The notes under the pieces were generated by a model. That model was not told where the DNA came from, made no database searches, and saw only the letters and a list, made by a program, of their open reading frames with translations. From an uncultured Blautia sp. (GTDB lineage Bacteria > Bacillota > Clostridia > Lachnospirales > Lachnospiraceae), in contig CAAFRY010000163.1 in the NCBI GenBank assembly GCA_900765525.1, positions 1-6,502 of the forward strand: 6,502 nt of DNA, given 5' to 3'. Of the stretch, positions 1-5,608 are shown in pieces (position 1 is the first letter of the stretch; each line of letters begins with the position of its first letter). Both the position numbers and the translations under genes were made by a program.

Positions 1-115
1 ATAATCTATATCCTATATTTTACCACAGAGCCCTTAATTTTCTTTGCATTAAATTTTCCTTTTTTGTCATTTTTACTTATGTCAAAAAAGAGTCTGTTTA
101 CACTTCTATAAGAGG

Positions 116-157
116 AAAAGGGACTGCCGCACGTCCCATTGTGCCACAGCCCCTTTT
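116..157 (-). terminator. Intrinsic terminator ending the ABC transporter operon, possibly bidirectional
   Basis: A 17-nt arm at 116-132 pairs with 141-157 around an 8-nt loop. Read on the minus strand it is an A-rich start, a GC-rich stem with one G-G mismatch and two G-U pairs, then UUUUCCUCUU. It lies 27 bp past the stop of the last permease gene, where an operon terminator is expected. The plus-strand side also ends in a T-rich run (TTTTTCTTTTATT), so it may also stop transcripts arriving from the left. Bases 1-115 are AT-rich and I see no gene there. Confidence 0.8.
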
Positions 158-184
158 TCTTTTATTACTGCAGGGGATGCTGCA

Positions 185-1057
185 TCATCCCTTAACACCG
201 CCGCCAGTAACACCGGCAATAATCTTTTCAGACAAGAAGATGTACAGAAGGAAGGTTGGCAGGAATACAATAATAACTGCCGCAAACAATCCGCCGTAAT
301 CCCCTGTATATTTCATACCGTTTACAATCTGCAGCAGACCTACACCAACCGGTGTCATCTCTGTAGATGTGGCAAAAATCAATGCCATGAAGAACTCATT
401 CCATACACTGAGGAAATTAAATATGGTTACCGTAACAATTGCAGGCTGAACCAGTGGCAGCATAATTTTCCAAAAAGTTTTACCTGGTGTACATCCATCA
501 ATAGCCGCCGCCTCTTCATAGCTTCTGGAAAGGCTGGCAAAGAAATTCAAAAGGTATGTAGTGGTAAAAGGTACACGGATACAAATGTACAGAACTATCA
601 GCAGGATTCTTCCTCTGATATGATACTGTGCTGTCAATGCATAGATAGGCATGATAATCATAACCTCCGGGATACTCATAGCCAGGATTAAGCTGGTCTT
701 AATTGGCTTGTTTCCCAGGAATGTATATCTGGACAGCACATAAGCAGCCGGAGCTGCAATCAGAATAACCACGGTACAGGTAACTATGGAATACAGCAGA
801 GAGTTTCCGAAAAATACAGACACATTGCTGGCATTCCAGGCATTGATATAGTTTTCAAAATGGAAACCGGATTCAAATTTAAACACAGAACCGGTAAAAA
901 TCTCCCTGGAAGTGGAAAGGCTGGCAGCCACAATCCACAGCAGAAAAGCTGCTGTAAAGATAATCCAGATTAGTACGATAAGATACCCGGGAAGAAGAGC
1001 AGCTTCTCTCTTCCAATTTATTTTTTCTTTATATACTACTTTCTCTTTCTTACTCAT
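185..1057 (-). CDS. Carbohydrate ABC transporter permease, MalG-like (CUT1 family)
   Basis: This is the second membrane subunit of a CUT1-type sugar importer and forms the membrane channel together with the MalF-like protein encoded upstream. The 290-aa length is normal for MalG-type permeases. A short basic cytoplasmic N-terminus is followed by a first membrane segment at about residues 24-46. The conserved EAA loop, which docks on the ATPase, spans about 181-201 (EEAAAIDGCTPGKTFWKIML followed by P). The C-terminus ends EKIIAGVTGGGVKG, typical of the family. The ATG is preceded by GGAG (1065-1068) at about 7 nt. It lies 41 bp behind the MalF-like gene and just before the terminator, so it is the last gene of the operon. 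The family assignment is clear; the substrate cannot be read from sequence. Confidence 0.95.
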   Translation of the reverse strand: MSKKEKVVYKEKINWKREAALLPGYLIVLIWIIFTAAFLLWIVAASLSTSREIFTGSVFKFESGFHFENYINAWNASNVSVFFGNSLLYSIVTCTVVILIAAPAAYVLSRYTFLGNKPIKTSLILAMSIPEVMIIMPIYALTAQYHIRGRILLIVLYICIRVPFTTTYLLNFFASLSRSYEEAAAIDGCTPGKTFWKIMLPLVQPAIVTVTIFNFLSVWNEFFMALIFATSTEMTPVGVGLLQIVNGMKYTGDYGGLFAAVIIVFLPTFLLYIFLSEKIIAGVTGGGVKG

Positions 1058-1098
1058 TTTTTCACTCCATTCTGCAGGTTAATGTACTGTTCAGCACC

Positions 1099-1992
1099 TT
1101 AAAATTCCAAATCATCATCTTTGAGCAGTTTATTCATGATAAAGTATACAATTGCTACAAAGATAGCCAGTACAACACCAATGGCAGCACCTGCACCTGC
1201 ATCTCTCTGGACGTTTCCTGTGGTACCAAACACAGTATCATACAGATATACTACGGGAACAATAGTTGCAGCCTCCGTACTTACAGGAGCAAACATCTTA
1301 GACCAAAGGAAGAAAGTAATACAGTTAACGCTCCAGAAAGTGATGTTTGTCTTAAAGATACTTCTCAGCAGAGGAAGTGTCATATGTGCAAACTGCTGTA
1401 TTTTGTTAGCTCCGTCGATGGTGGCAGCTTCATATAAGTCTGCCGGAATACGCTCAATACCGCTGATAAAAATCAACATGTAATAACCCACCGCACCGAA
1501 AGTAAAGGCAATAAGCATAGCCCAAAATTTTGTGTCTGTTCCCAGCCAGTTCTTTCCTTCCAGCCCCAGCGCTTCAAGGAGCTGATTCAAAAGACCGTAA
1601 TCCTGGTTATAGATATATTGAATCCACATAGTGGCCAGGGCTACGGCACTGATAATATTTGGCAGATAAATTGCCGCCCGGAAAAATTTCTTGAAACGGA
1701 TACCGCTGGTAAGTATAACTGCAAACAATAAAGCAAATGCCAAAACAATGATACCGCCCACGAGCCAAATCAGGAGCATATTGGTCATAGCTCTCTGGAA
1801 TGTGGGACTCTGGAAAATCTTGACATAGTTGTCTACACCATTGAAGGACCATTCGGACATACTTGCCGTTACACTCTCAATCCCAAAGAAGCTCATCAGG
1901 ACTGTACGCAGTACAGGGTACAAATACATGATAATAAGGCTGAGAGCACAGGGGGCTATAAAACCAATAATAAATCCTTTATTCTTTTTCAT
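1099..1992 (-). CDS. Carbohydrate ABC transporter permease, MalF-like (CUT1 family)
   Basis: This is the first membrane subunit of the sugar importer. It has 297 aa, the usual length for the short six-helix MalF-like permeases of Firmicutes, without the large periplasmic loop of E. coli MalF. The first hydrophobic helix is at about residues 7-27, with others near 72-95, 105-127, 157-178, 215-233 and 266-287. The EAA loop lies at about 188-208 (YEAATIDGANKIQQF, then TLPLL). The start is supported by GAGGTGA (2001-2007 on the plus strand), 8 nt before ATG. It follows the binding-protein gene after a 68-bp gap that contains a terminator-like hairpin. No ATP-binding subunit is encoded in this operon, which is common for CUT1 systems that share an MsmX/UgpC-type ATPase. 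Confidence 0.95.
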   Translation of the reverse strand: MKKNKGFIIGFIAPCALSLIIMYLYPVLRTVLMSFFGIESVTASMSEWSFNGVDNYVKIFQSPTFQRAMTNMLLIWLVGGIIVLAFALLFAVILTSGIRFKKFFRAAIYLPNIISAVALATMWIQYIYNQDYGLLNQLLEALGLEGKNWLGTDTKFWAMLIAFTFGAVGYYMLIFISGIERIPADLYEAATIDGANKIQQFAHMTLPLLRSIFKTNITFWSVNCITFFLWSKMFAPVSTEAATIVPVVYLYDTVFGTTGNVQRDAGAGAAIGVVLAIFVAIVYFIMNKLLKDDDLEF

Positions 1993-2001
1993 TTTCTAAG
2001 T

Positions 2002-2024
2002 CACCTCATCGAAAAAATGAGGTG
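2002..2024 (-). promoter_or_regulatory. Alternative hairpin that would sequester the malF-like Shine-Dalgarno
   Basis: In the minus-strand mRNA, CACCUCAU (2024-2017) is perfectly complementary to AUGAGGUG (2009-2002), separated by UUUUUCG. The second arm contains the Shine-Dalgarno of the MalF-like gene. The first arm uses the 3' end of the adjacent terminator stem, so the two structures are mutually exclusive. If this fold forms, ribosome access to the permease gene should fall; if the terminator stem forms but is read through, the SD is free. The complementarity is seen directly; the regulatory role is inferred. Confidence 0.45.
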
Positions 2025-2044
2025 GCGCCAGACAGCGCCACCTC
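2011..2044 (-). terminator. Intra-operon attenuator hairpin between the binding-protein and permease genes
   Basis: In mRNA sense, GAGGUGGCGC (2044-2035) pairs perfectly over 10 bp with GCGCCACCUC (2028-2019) around the loop UGUCUG, followed by A, six U (2017-2012) and C. This is a classical intrinsic terminator, starting 16 nt after the binding-protein stop codon and ending just before the permease ribosome binding site. Partial termination here would give more binding protein than permease mRNA, a ratio known to suit ABC importers. It may also protect the upstream mRNA 3' end. Confidence 0.75.
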
Positions 2045-2060
2045 CGGGTAAAGTTAAATC

Positions 2061-3371
2061 TTAATATAATGCATCCAGAGCTGCTGCGAAATCTGCACCT
2101 GTAGCAAATCCGCCCTCATAAAGTTTCACTACGTTCTCCTGAATCTGGGACATTAAATCACCATTTTCATTCAGACCCATGTTCCATGTCAGAGGAGCTG
2201 TGGTATTCTGAAGAACTTCTACTGTACCATTCTGAGAAGCAGGTGCTGTATTGGATGGGTCAGCCGGAATCTGTCCTGCTGAATCAGCCATTTTCTGGTC
2301 ATACTCACCGGATGTGATGTATGTAGCTAAATCAAAGGCTGCCTGCTGGTTTTCAGAGTACTTTGTAATTGCAATAGAGTTAGCTCCTGCATATGCGCTT
2401 GTTGCGTCTACGCCGCCCTCAACAGAAGGATAATTGAACAATCCCCAATTGAGTTCTTCACCTGCAGTTTTATTCACTTCAGATGTTACATAGTTTGCAC
2501 AAACAACCATAGCTGCCTGTGGGTCTCCAAGAGCCATTTTATTCTGGCTTGCAGGATATTCGTCAGGTGCTCCGTCTACCAGATAACCGGCCTTTACAAA
2601 GCTGATAATATCCTCTGCTGCCTTAGCAACATTTGCATTTTCGCTCCATCCGCCTTCTACTGCCATTCTGGATGTTTCATCCTGTCCGATGAATCTGGCC
2701 AGATGATAGCCGAACCAGAACGGTGCATATGTACTATCCAGAGCCATTGGAGCATAACCGGCAGATTTCAGTGTTTCACATACTTCTGTGAACTCTGCCC
2801 ATGTAGTAGGCACTTCAACTCCTGCATCTTCAAAAATATCCTGATTATAGAAGATACCGCCTACCTGAGGCTGCTCTGTAACACAGGGAAGGAAGCCTGC
2901 CCACTCTTTTGCCTTGTCATTAAATACTGCGAAGCTCTTGTCTGCATATCCTGCTGCTTCTGCCATCTCTGTAAGGTCTGCAACATAGTCCACATAGTTA
3001 TGTGCAATTCTGTTATAGTCATCCTCAAACAGGTCGATTTTTTCTTCAGCTTCCAGTGCGGAAGAAACGATGTTCTTGATGTCACGGCCTTTCCACTCAA
3101 TGGTAACCTCTGCACCTGTTTCATCAGAGAAAGCGTCTACTGCTTCCTGGAGAACCTTGCCCTGAGGCTCTGTATTTGTCCACATAGACCAGAAAGTCAG
3201 CTCAACACCGTCATATTTCTTGTCAGAGCTTCCGGAATCAGAACTGGTCTCGCTGCCGGAATCTTTAGAGCTGTCGGAACCGCCTTCGTCACTGGAACCG
3301 CCGCAGCCTGTCAGCATCGTTGCTCCTACCATAGCTGCACACATCAGCATTGCAACAAGTTTCTTTTTCAT
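2061..3371 (-). CDS. Sugar ABC transporter substrate-binding lipoprotein (family 1, MalE-like)
   Basis: This is the extracellular, lipid-anchored receptor that delivers a sugar ligand to the two permeases downstream. I choose the start at 3371 (MKKKLVAMLM, 436 aa) because AGGAGGT lies 7 nt upstream; an upstream in-frame ATG at 3398 has no such site and would put nine residues ahead of the signal peptide. A lipoprotein signal peptide ends in the lipobox L20-T-G-C23, so Cys23 is the predicted lipidated residue. Residues 24 to about 51 form a Gly/Ser/Asp/Lys linker. The mature domain begins DGVELTFWSMW, typical of family 1 extracellular solute-binding proteins. Aromatic residues such as those in APFWFGYHLARF and LTWNMG fit carbohydrate stacking. 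The ligand is unknown; a sulfated sugar is inferred from the neighbouring sulfatase only. Confidence 0.95.
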   Translation of the reverse strand: MKKKLVAMLMCAAMVGATMLTGCGGSSDEGGSDSSKDSGSETSSDSGSSDKKYDGVELTFWSMWTNTEPQGKVLQEAVDAFSDETGAEVTIEWKGRDIKNIVSSALEAEEKIDLFEDDYNRIAHNYVDYVADLTEMAEAAGYADKSFAVFNDKAKEWAGFLPCVTEQPQVGGIFYNQDIFEDAGVEVPTTWAEFTEVCETLKSAGYAPMALDSTYAPFWFGYHLARFIGQDETSRMAVEGGWSENANVAKAAEDIISFVKAGYLVDGAPDEYPASQNKMALGDPQAAMVVCANYVTSEVNKTAGEELNWGLFNYPSVEGGVDATSAYAGANSIAITKYSENQQAAFDLATYITSGEYDQKMADSAGQIPADPSNTAPASQNGTVEVLQNTTAPLTWNMGLNENGDLMSQIQENVVKLYEGGFATGADFAAALDALY

Positions 3372-3378
3372 AGAAATT

Positions 3379-3385
3379 ACCTCCT
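3379..3385 (-). promoter_or_regulatory. Ribosome binding site that fixes the binding-protein start
   Basis: On the minus strand AGGAGGT precedes the ATG at 3371-3369 by 7 nt. It is a near-perfect anti-16S match and decides against the longer reading frame from 3398, whose ATG would lie upstream of this site. Confidence 0.9.
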
Positions 3386-3392
3386 TATGTCG

Positions 3393-3438
3393 GAACATTT
3401 AAGATGTTCTGCTCTTGATTCTGGGGAAAAACTCCCCA
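3393..3438 (-). promoter_or_regulatory. Two small hairpins in the 5' leader of the transporter operon
   Basis: In mRNA sense the leader first has UGGGGA/UCCCCA (3438-3433 with 3427-3422, 5-nt loop), then GAACAU/AUGUUC (3409-3404 with 3398-3393, loop CUUAA). The second ends only 7 nt before the AGGAGGT ribosome binding site. Both are perfect 6-bp stems. They could stabilise the mRNA 5' end, or the GAACAT-N5-ATGTTC dyad could be a protein operator just downstream of the promoter. Either function is inference. Confidence 0.4.
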
Positions 3439-3452
3439 ACACATGTAGGTTT

Positions 3453-3481
3453 ATTATATCATCTTTTACTGGTTTGTATTT
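3453..3481 (-). promoter_or_regulatory. Probable promoter of the ABC transporter operon
   Basis: On the minus strand a perfect TATAAT (3458-3453) lies about 80 nt upstream of the binding-protein start, giving a predicted start of transcription near 3446. No good TTGACA is present at the usual distance: the hexamer at 3481-3476 reads AAATAC. A strong -10 with a poor -35 suggests dependence on an activator, which fits the phased boxes farther upstream. Confidence 0.55.
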
Positions 3482-3499
3482 GCATTATTTGCTCCTAGT

Positions 3500-3536
3500 T
3501 TTGTACAAACGTCCGTTTTTTAGTTATTTCGACTAA
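3500..3536. promoter_or_regulatory. Dyad elements upstream of the transporter promoter
   Basis: Two inverted repeats sit just upstream of the -35 region: the perfect 10-bp palindrome TTTGTACAAA (3500-3509) and TTAGT-N7-ACTAA (3520-3524/3532-3536). They are centred about 58 and 82 bp before the predicted transcription start, suitable places for regulator binding. Short AT-rich palindromes also occur by chance, so these are candidates only. Confidence 0.3.
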
Positions 3537-3580
3537 TTATTTGCCTATGCAGTCTAATTTTTACACATTTTAGTCAAATT
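3530..3580. promoter_or_regulatory. Three 21-bp-phased candidate activator boxes
   Basis: The plus strand carries CGACTAATT (3530-3538), AGTCTAATT (3551-3559) and AGTCAAATT (3572-3580), each starting exactly 21 bp after the last, which is two helical turns. The last two differ at one of nine positions. They lie about 85-135 bp upstream of the predicted transporter start. Direct half-sites at 21-bp spacing are characteristic of AraC/XylS-type activators, which often control Firmicutes sugar ABC operons. No such regulator gene is in the window. Confidence 0.4.
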
Positions 3581-3583
3581 ATA

Positions 3584-3725
3584 GGTTTTCTCCTTTTTTC
3601 TTCATGGTAATTTTGCACACACCATCTTTTTTCCCAAATTTTCCCCTATTTCTGCCCAAAACCCGGCTTATCTCCCTTTTCCGGTATCCTATCAGACCCA
3701 AATTTTGCATTTCTGCATCCTTCCC
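3584..3725. other. Pyrimidine-rich spacer without a gene
   Basis: This part of the divergent intergenic region is strongly T- and C-biased on the plus strand (TTTTCTCCTTTTTTCTTC and similar runs). It contains a direct repeat of CCCAAATTTT at 3633-3642 and 3697-3706. I see no ribosome binding site with a convincing frame, no RNA gene and no hairpin terminator. It separates the two divergent promoters. Confidence 0.5.
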
Positions 3726-3754
3726 TTGTCTTTTTCCCAAAAAATGATTATATT
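3726..3754 (+). promoter_or_regulatory. Probable promoter of the sulfatase transcription unit
   Basis: TTGTCT (3726-3731, 4 of 6 to the -35 consensus) and TATATT (3749-3754, 5 of 6 to the -10) are separated by exactly 17 bp on the plus strand. Predicted transcription would start near 3761, within the first few bases of the structured repeat. The sulfatase mRNA would then carry a leader of about 345 nt made almost entirely of the two repeat copies. Confidence 0.5.
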
Positions 3755-3757
3755 ACT

Positions 3758-3923
3758 ATATAAGTCCAGTCTCAAAAGCAGCGCCTTAATGGGCTGCTTG
3801 CAGACCAATAAGGCGCTGCTCTTGAGACGACAACAGGTATGAGGAAGTAAGGCCCTGCCTGGATTCCGAATACCTGTTAGGATTCCGGGAGGGCGCAGCA
3901 CGGAGGAATCCGTGGACTTATAT
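3758..3923 (+). ncRNA. Candidate structured RNA, intact copy of the tandem element
   Basis: Read on the plus strand, the segment folds by eye into a closed multi-helix domain. P1 is an 11-bp closing stem, ATATAAGTCCA (3758-3768) with TGGACTTATAT (3913-3923). P2 is a 20-bp stem, 3770-3789 with 3810-3829, with one A-C mismatch. P3 is a long hairpin: AACAGGTAT (3832-3840) with ATACCTGTT (3870-3878), a GA/GA internal loop that could form tandem sheared pairs, GGAA/TTCC, then AGGC/GCCT (3850-3860). P4 is CGGA (3901-3904) with TCCG (3909-3912) closed by a GGAA tetraloop and directly abutting P1. GCTGC in the P2 loop (3793-3797) could pair with GCAGC (3895-3899). I do not recognise a known riboswitch or Rfam class. 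It could be a cis leader, a small RNA, or a small mobile palindromic element whose P1 arms are terminal inverted repeats. Confidence 0.5.
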
Positions 3924-3931
3924 CACTCACC

Positions 3932-4071
3932 AAGTCCAGTCTCAAAAGCAGAGACTTAATGGGCTGCTTGCAGACCAATAAGACGCTGCTCTTGGAACGA
4001 CAACAGGTATGAGGAAGTAAGGCCCTGCCTGGATTCCGAATTCCTGTTAGGATTCCGGGAGGGCGCAGCAC
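3932..4071 (+). repeat. Second, truncated copy of the 140-bp element
   Basis: This stretch matches 3762-3901 without gaps at 134 of 140 positions, offset by 170 bp. Differences fall at 3952, 3954, 3983, 3995, 3996 and 4042. Five lie in the P2 stem and one in P3. They are not compensatory: P2 gains C-A, A-G and A-A oppositions and a wobble, and P3 gains a U-U. The 3' strand of P1 and all of P4 are missing, since sequence similarity stops at 4071. The copy ends 16 nt before the AAGGAGG of the sulfatase gene. It therefore looks like a decaying or partial duplicate of the first copy rather than a second fully functional unit, though the P3 hairpin and the 21-nt segment after it are preserved. Confidence 0.85.
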
Positions 4072-4087
4072 TTTCACAATAGATTCT

Positions 4088-4095
4088 AAGGAGGT
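4088..4095 (+). promoter_or_regulatory. Ribosome binding site of the sulfatase gene
   Basis: AAGGAGGT is a near-perfect Shine-Dalgarno, but it stands 11 nt from the ATG at 4107, longer than usual. An ATG directly abutting it (4096) is out of frame and reads only four codons before a stop that overlaps the sulfatase start (ATGA), so it is probably not used. Confidence 0.75.
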
Positions 4096-4106
4096 ATGTA
4101 CCAATC

Positions 4107-5576
4107 ATGAAACAGCCCAATATCCTATTTATTATGACAGACCAAATGCGTGGTGACTGCATGGGCTTTGCAGGACATCCGGATGTAAAAACACCATATC
4201 TGGATACGCTGGCCAGCAGAGGAGTTTCTTTTGAAAACGCCTACAGTGCCTGCCCCAGCTGTATTGCCGCCAGAGCGGCACTGCACACAGGCATGGCTCA
4301 GGAGCATCACCGCAGAACCGGATATGAAGACGGAATCCCCTGGGATTATCCTCACACCATGGCCGGAGAGCTGTCTAAGGCCGGCTATTATACCCAGTGT
4401 GTGGGAAAAATGCATGTACATCCCCTGCGGAATTACCTGGGCTTCCACAATGTGGAGCTGCACGACGGCTACCTGCACTGTGCCCGGTACGGACGTGTAC
4501 CCTGGCAGGAGTCTCAGCGGAATGCAGATGATTATTTCCACTGGCTGAAGCAGGAAAAAGGCATAGACGCCGATGTAACCGATACGGGACTGGAGTGCAA
4601 CAGCTGGGTGGCCCGTCCCTGGATTTACGAAGAAAAGTACCATCCCACTAACTGGGTCACAGACCGCTCCATTGATTTTCTGAGACGAAAAGACCCGGGA
4701 AAGCCATTTTTCCTCATGGCGTCCTATCTGCGTCCTCATCCTCCTTTCGATGCACCCCAATATTATTTTGATTTATATAAGGATAAAAAACTGGCGCCTC
4801 CGGCTGTGGGGACTTGGGAAACTCAGGAGCTGCTGAAAAGTCAGGGCAGGGTTTTTGATTCCAAATGCGGACCCATAGATGAGGAGCTTATCCGCCAGGC
4901 CCAGATAGGCTATTACGCCTGCATTACCCATTTAGACCACCAGATTGGCAGGCTGATACAGGCTTTGGTAGAATATGAAGAGTATGACAACACCTTGATT
5001 GTCTTTACCTCAGACCACGGAGAAGAGCTGTGCGACCATCATATGTTCAGAAAGTCCCGGCCTTATGAAGGCAGCGCCCGAATTCCCATGATTATTTCCG
5101 GCAATGAAAAACTGCTGCCCGGCATTACCCAGGGAACGGTTTGCTCAAGTATTGTAGAGCTGCGTGACATTATGCCTACTTTCCTGGATTTTGTGAAGGC
5201 ACCTGTACCCGACAGTGTAGACGGAAAAAGTATGCTTCCTCTGGTTTCCCACCCGGAAAAGGAAATACGGCCCTATCTTCACGGAGAACATTCCTATGGT
5301 CCCTATTCCAATCACTGGCTGGCCTCCCCGGAGGATAAATTTATCTGGTACAGTGAAACCGGCACAGAACAATATTTCCGCACAGAAGAAGACCCAAAAG
5401 AGCTAAAAGACGAAATAGGCAATCCCGCCTACGCCTCACGCATTTCCTATCTGCGCAGTGAGCTGGTAAACATGTTAAAGGACAGGCCGGAAGGCTTCTC
5501 CAACGGGAAAACACTGATTCCCGGACGCCCCTATCCACCCTATCTTCCCCAAGACGGACAGGATATGGAACGGTAA
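4107..5576 (+). CDS. Cytoplasmic Cys-type sulfatase (arylsulfatase family S1)
   Basis: This enzyme hydrolyses sulfate esters; it has 489 aa, normal for the family, and belongs to the alkaline phosphatase/sulfatase superfamily. The N-terminal MKQPNILFIMTDQMRGD supplies metal ligands D12 and Q13. The active-site signature is C52-I-A-A-R56 followed by AALHTG. C52 is the residue expected to become formylglycine, and C-x-A-x-R rather than C-x-P-x-R fits maturation by the anaerobic radical SAM enzyme anSME. Other expected residues are K101 and H103 (GKMH), H211 (RPHPPF), D303 and H304 (TSDHGEE) and K316 (MFRKS). The sequence strongly resembles, from memory, the Clostridium perfringens arylsulfatase (matching blocks GYEDG, HDGYLH, CNSWV, HPTNWV, HQIGR). 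There is no signal peptide, so it acts in the cytoplasm on imported substrate. The anSME gene is not in the window. Substrate is unknown. Confidence 0.95.
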   Translation: MKQPNILFIMTDQMRGDCMGFAGHPDVKTPYLDTLASRGVSFENAYSACPSCIAARAALHTGMAQEHHRRTGYEDGIPWDYPHTMAGELSKAGYYTQCVGKMHVHPLRNYLGFHNVELHDGYLHCARYGRVPWQESQRNADDYFHWLKQEKGIDADVTDTGLECNSWVARPWIYEEKYHPTNWVTDRSIDFLRRKDPGKPFFLMASYLRPHPPFDAPQYYFDLYKDKKLAPPAVGTWETQELLKSQGRVFDSKCGPIDEELIRQAQIGYYACITHLDHQIGRLIQALVEYEEYDNTLIVFTSDHGEELCDHHMFRKSRPYEGSARIPMIISGNEKLLPGITQGTVCSSIVELRDIMPTFLDFVKAPVPDSVDGKSMLPLVSHPEKEIRPYLHGEHSYGPYSNHWLASPEDKFIWYSETGTEQYFRTEEDPKELKDEIGNPAYASRISYLRSELVNMLKDRPEGFSNGKTLIPGRPYPPYLPQDGQDMER

Positions 5577-5608
5577 AATTTTACAAATAGAAAAAGGAGA
5601 TTATATCC

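Noticed and set aside
57..92. Minus-strand TTGACA (80-85) as a promoter for a gene left of the window
   Set aside because: No acceptable -10 hexamer lies 16-18 bp downstream of it.
3372..3398. Longer binding-protein start at 3398
   Set aside because: The AGGAGGT at 3379-3385 lies inside this extension, and the signal peptide begins properly at MKKK (3371).
2703..3536. 277-codon plus-strand open frame opposite the binding-protein gene
   Set aside because: It is antisense to a clear lipoprotein gene, has a Cys-rich improbable composition, and lacks any recognised domain or ribosome binding site.
3758..4071. CRISPR array or retron msr-msd
   Set aside because: There are only two copies, of 140 bp, far longer than CRISPR repeats. 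No cas gene and no reverse transcriptase is in the window.
3891..4095. Riboswitch-type terminator or anti-SD in front of the sulfatase
   Set aside because: I find no GC hairpin followed by a U tract after either repeat copy, and no CCTCCTT-like segment complementary to the AAGGAGG at 4088-4094.
3692..4162. Minus-strand open frames across the tandem repeats that encode nearly identical peptides (RPPGILTGIRNPGRALL type)
   Set aside because: The peptides are alike only because the DNA is repeated. There is no good ribosome binding site, the differences between copies are mostly not synonymous, and the hairpin structure explains the sequence better.
4125..4760. 211-codon minus-strand open frame opposite the sulfatase gene
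   Set aside because: It is a shadow of a strongly conserved sulfatase sequence with no independent support.
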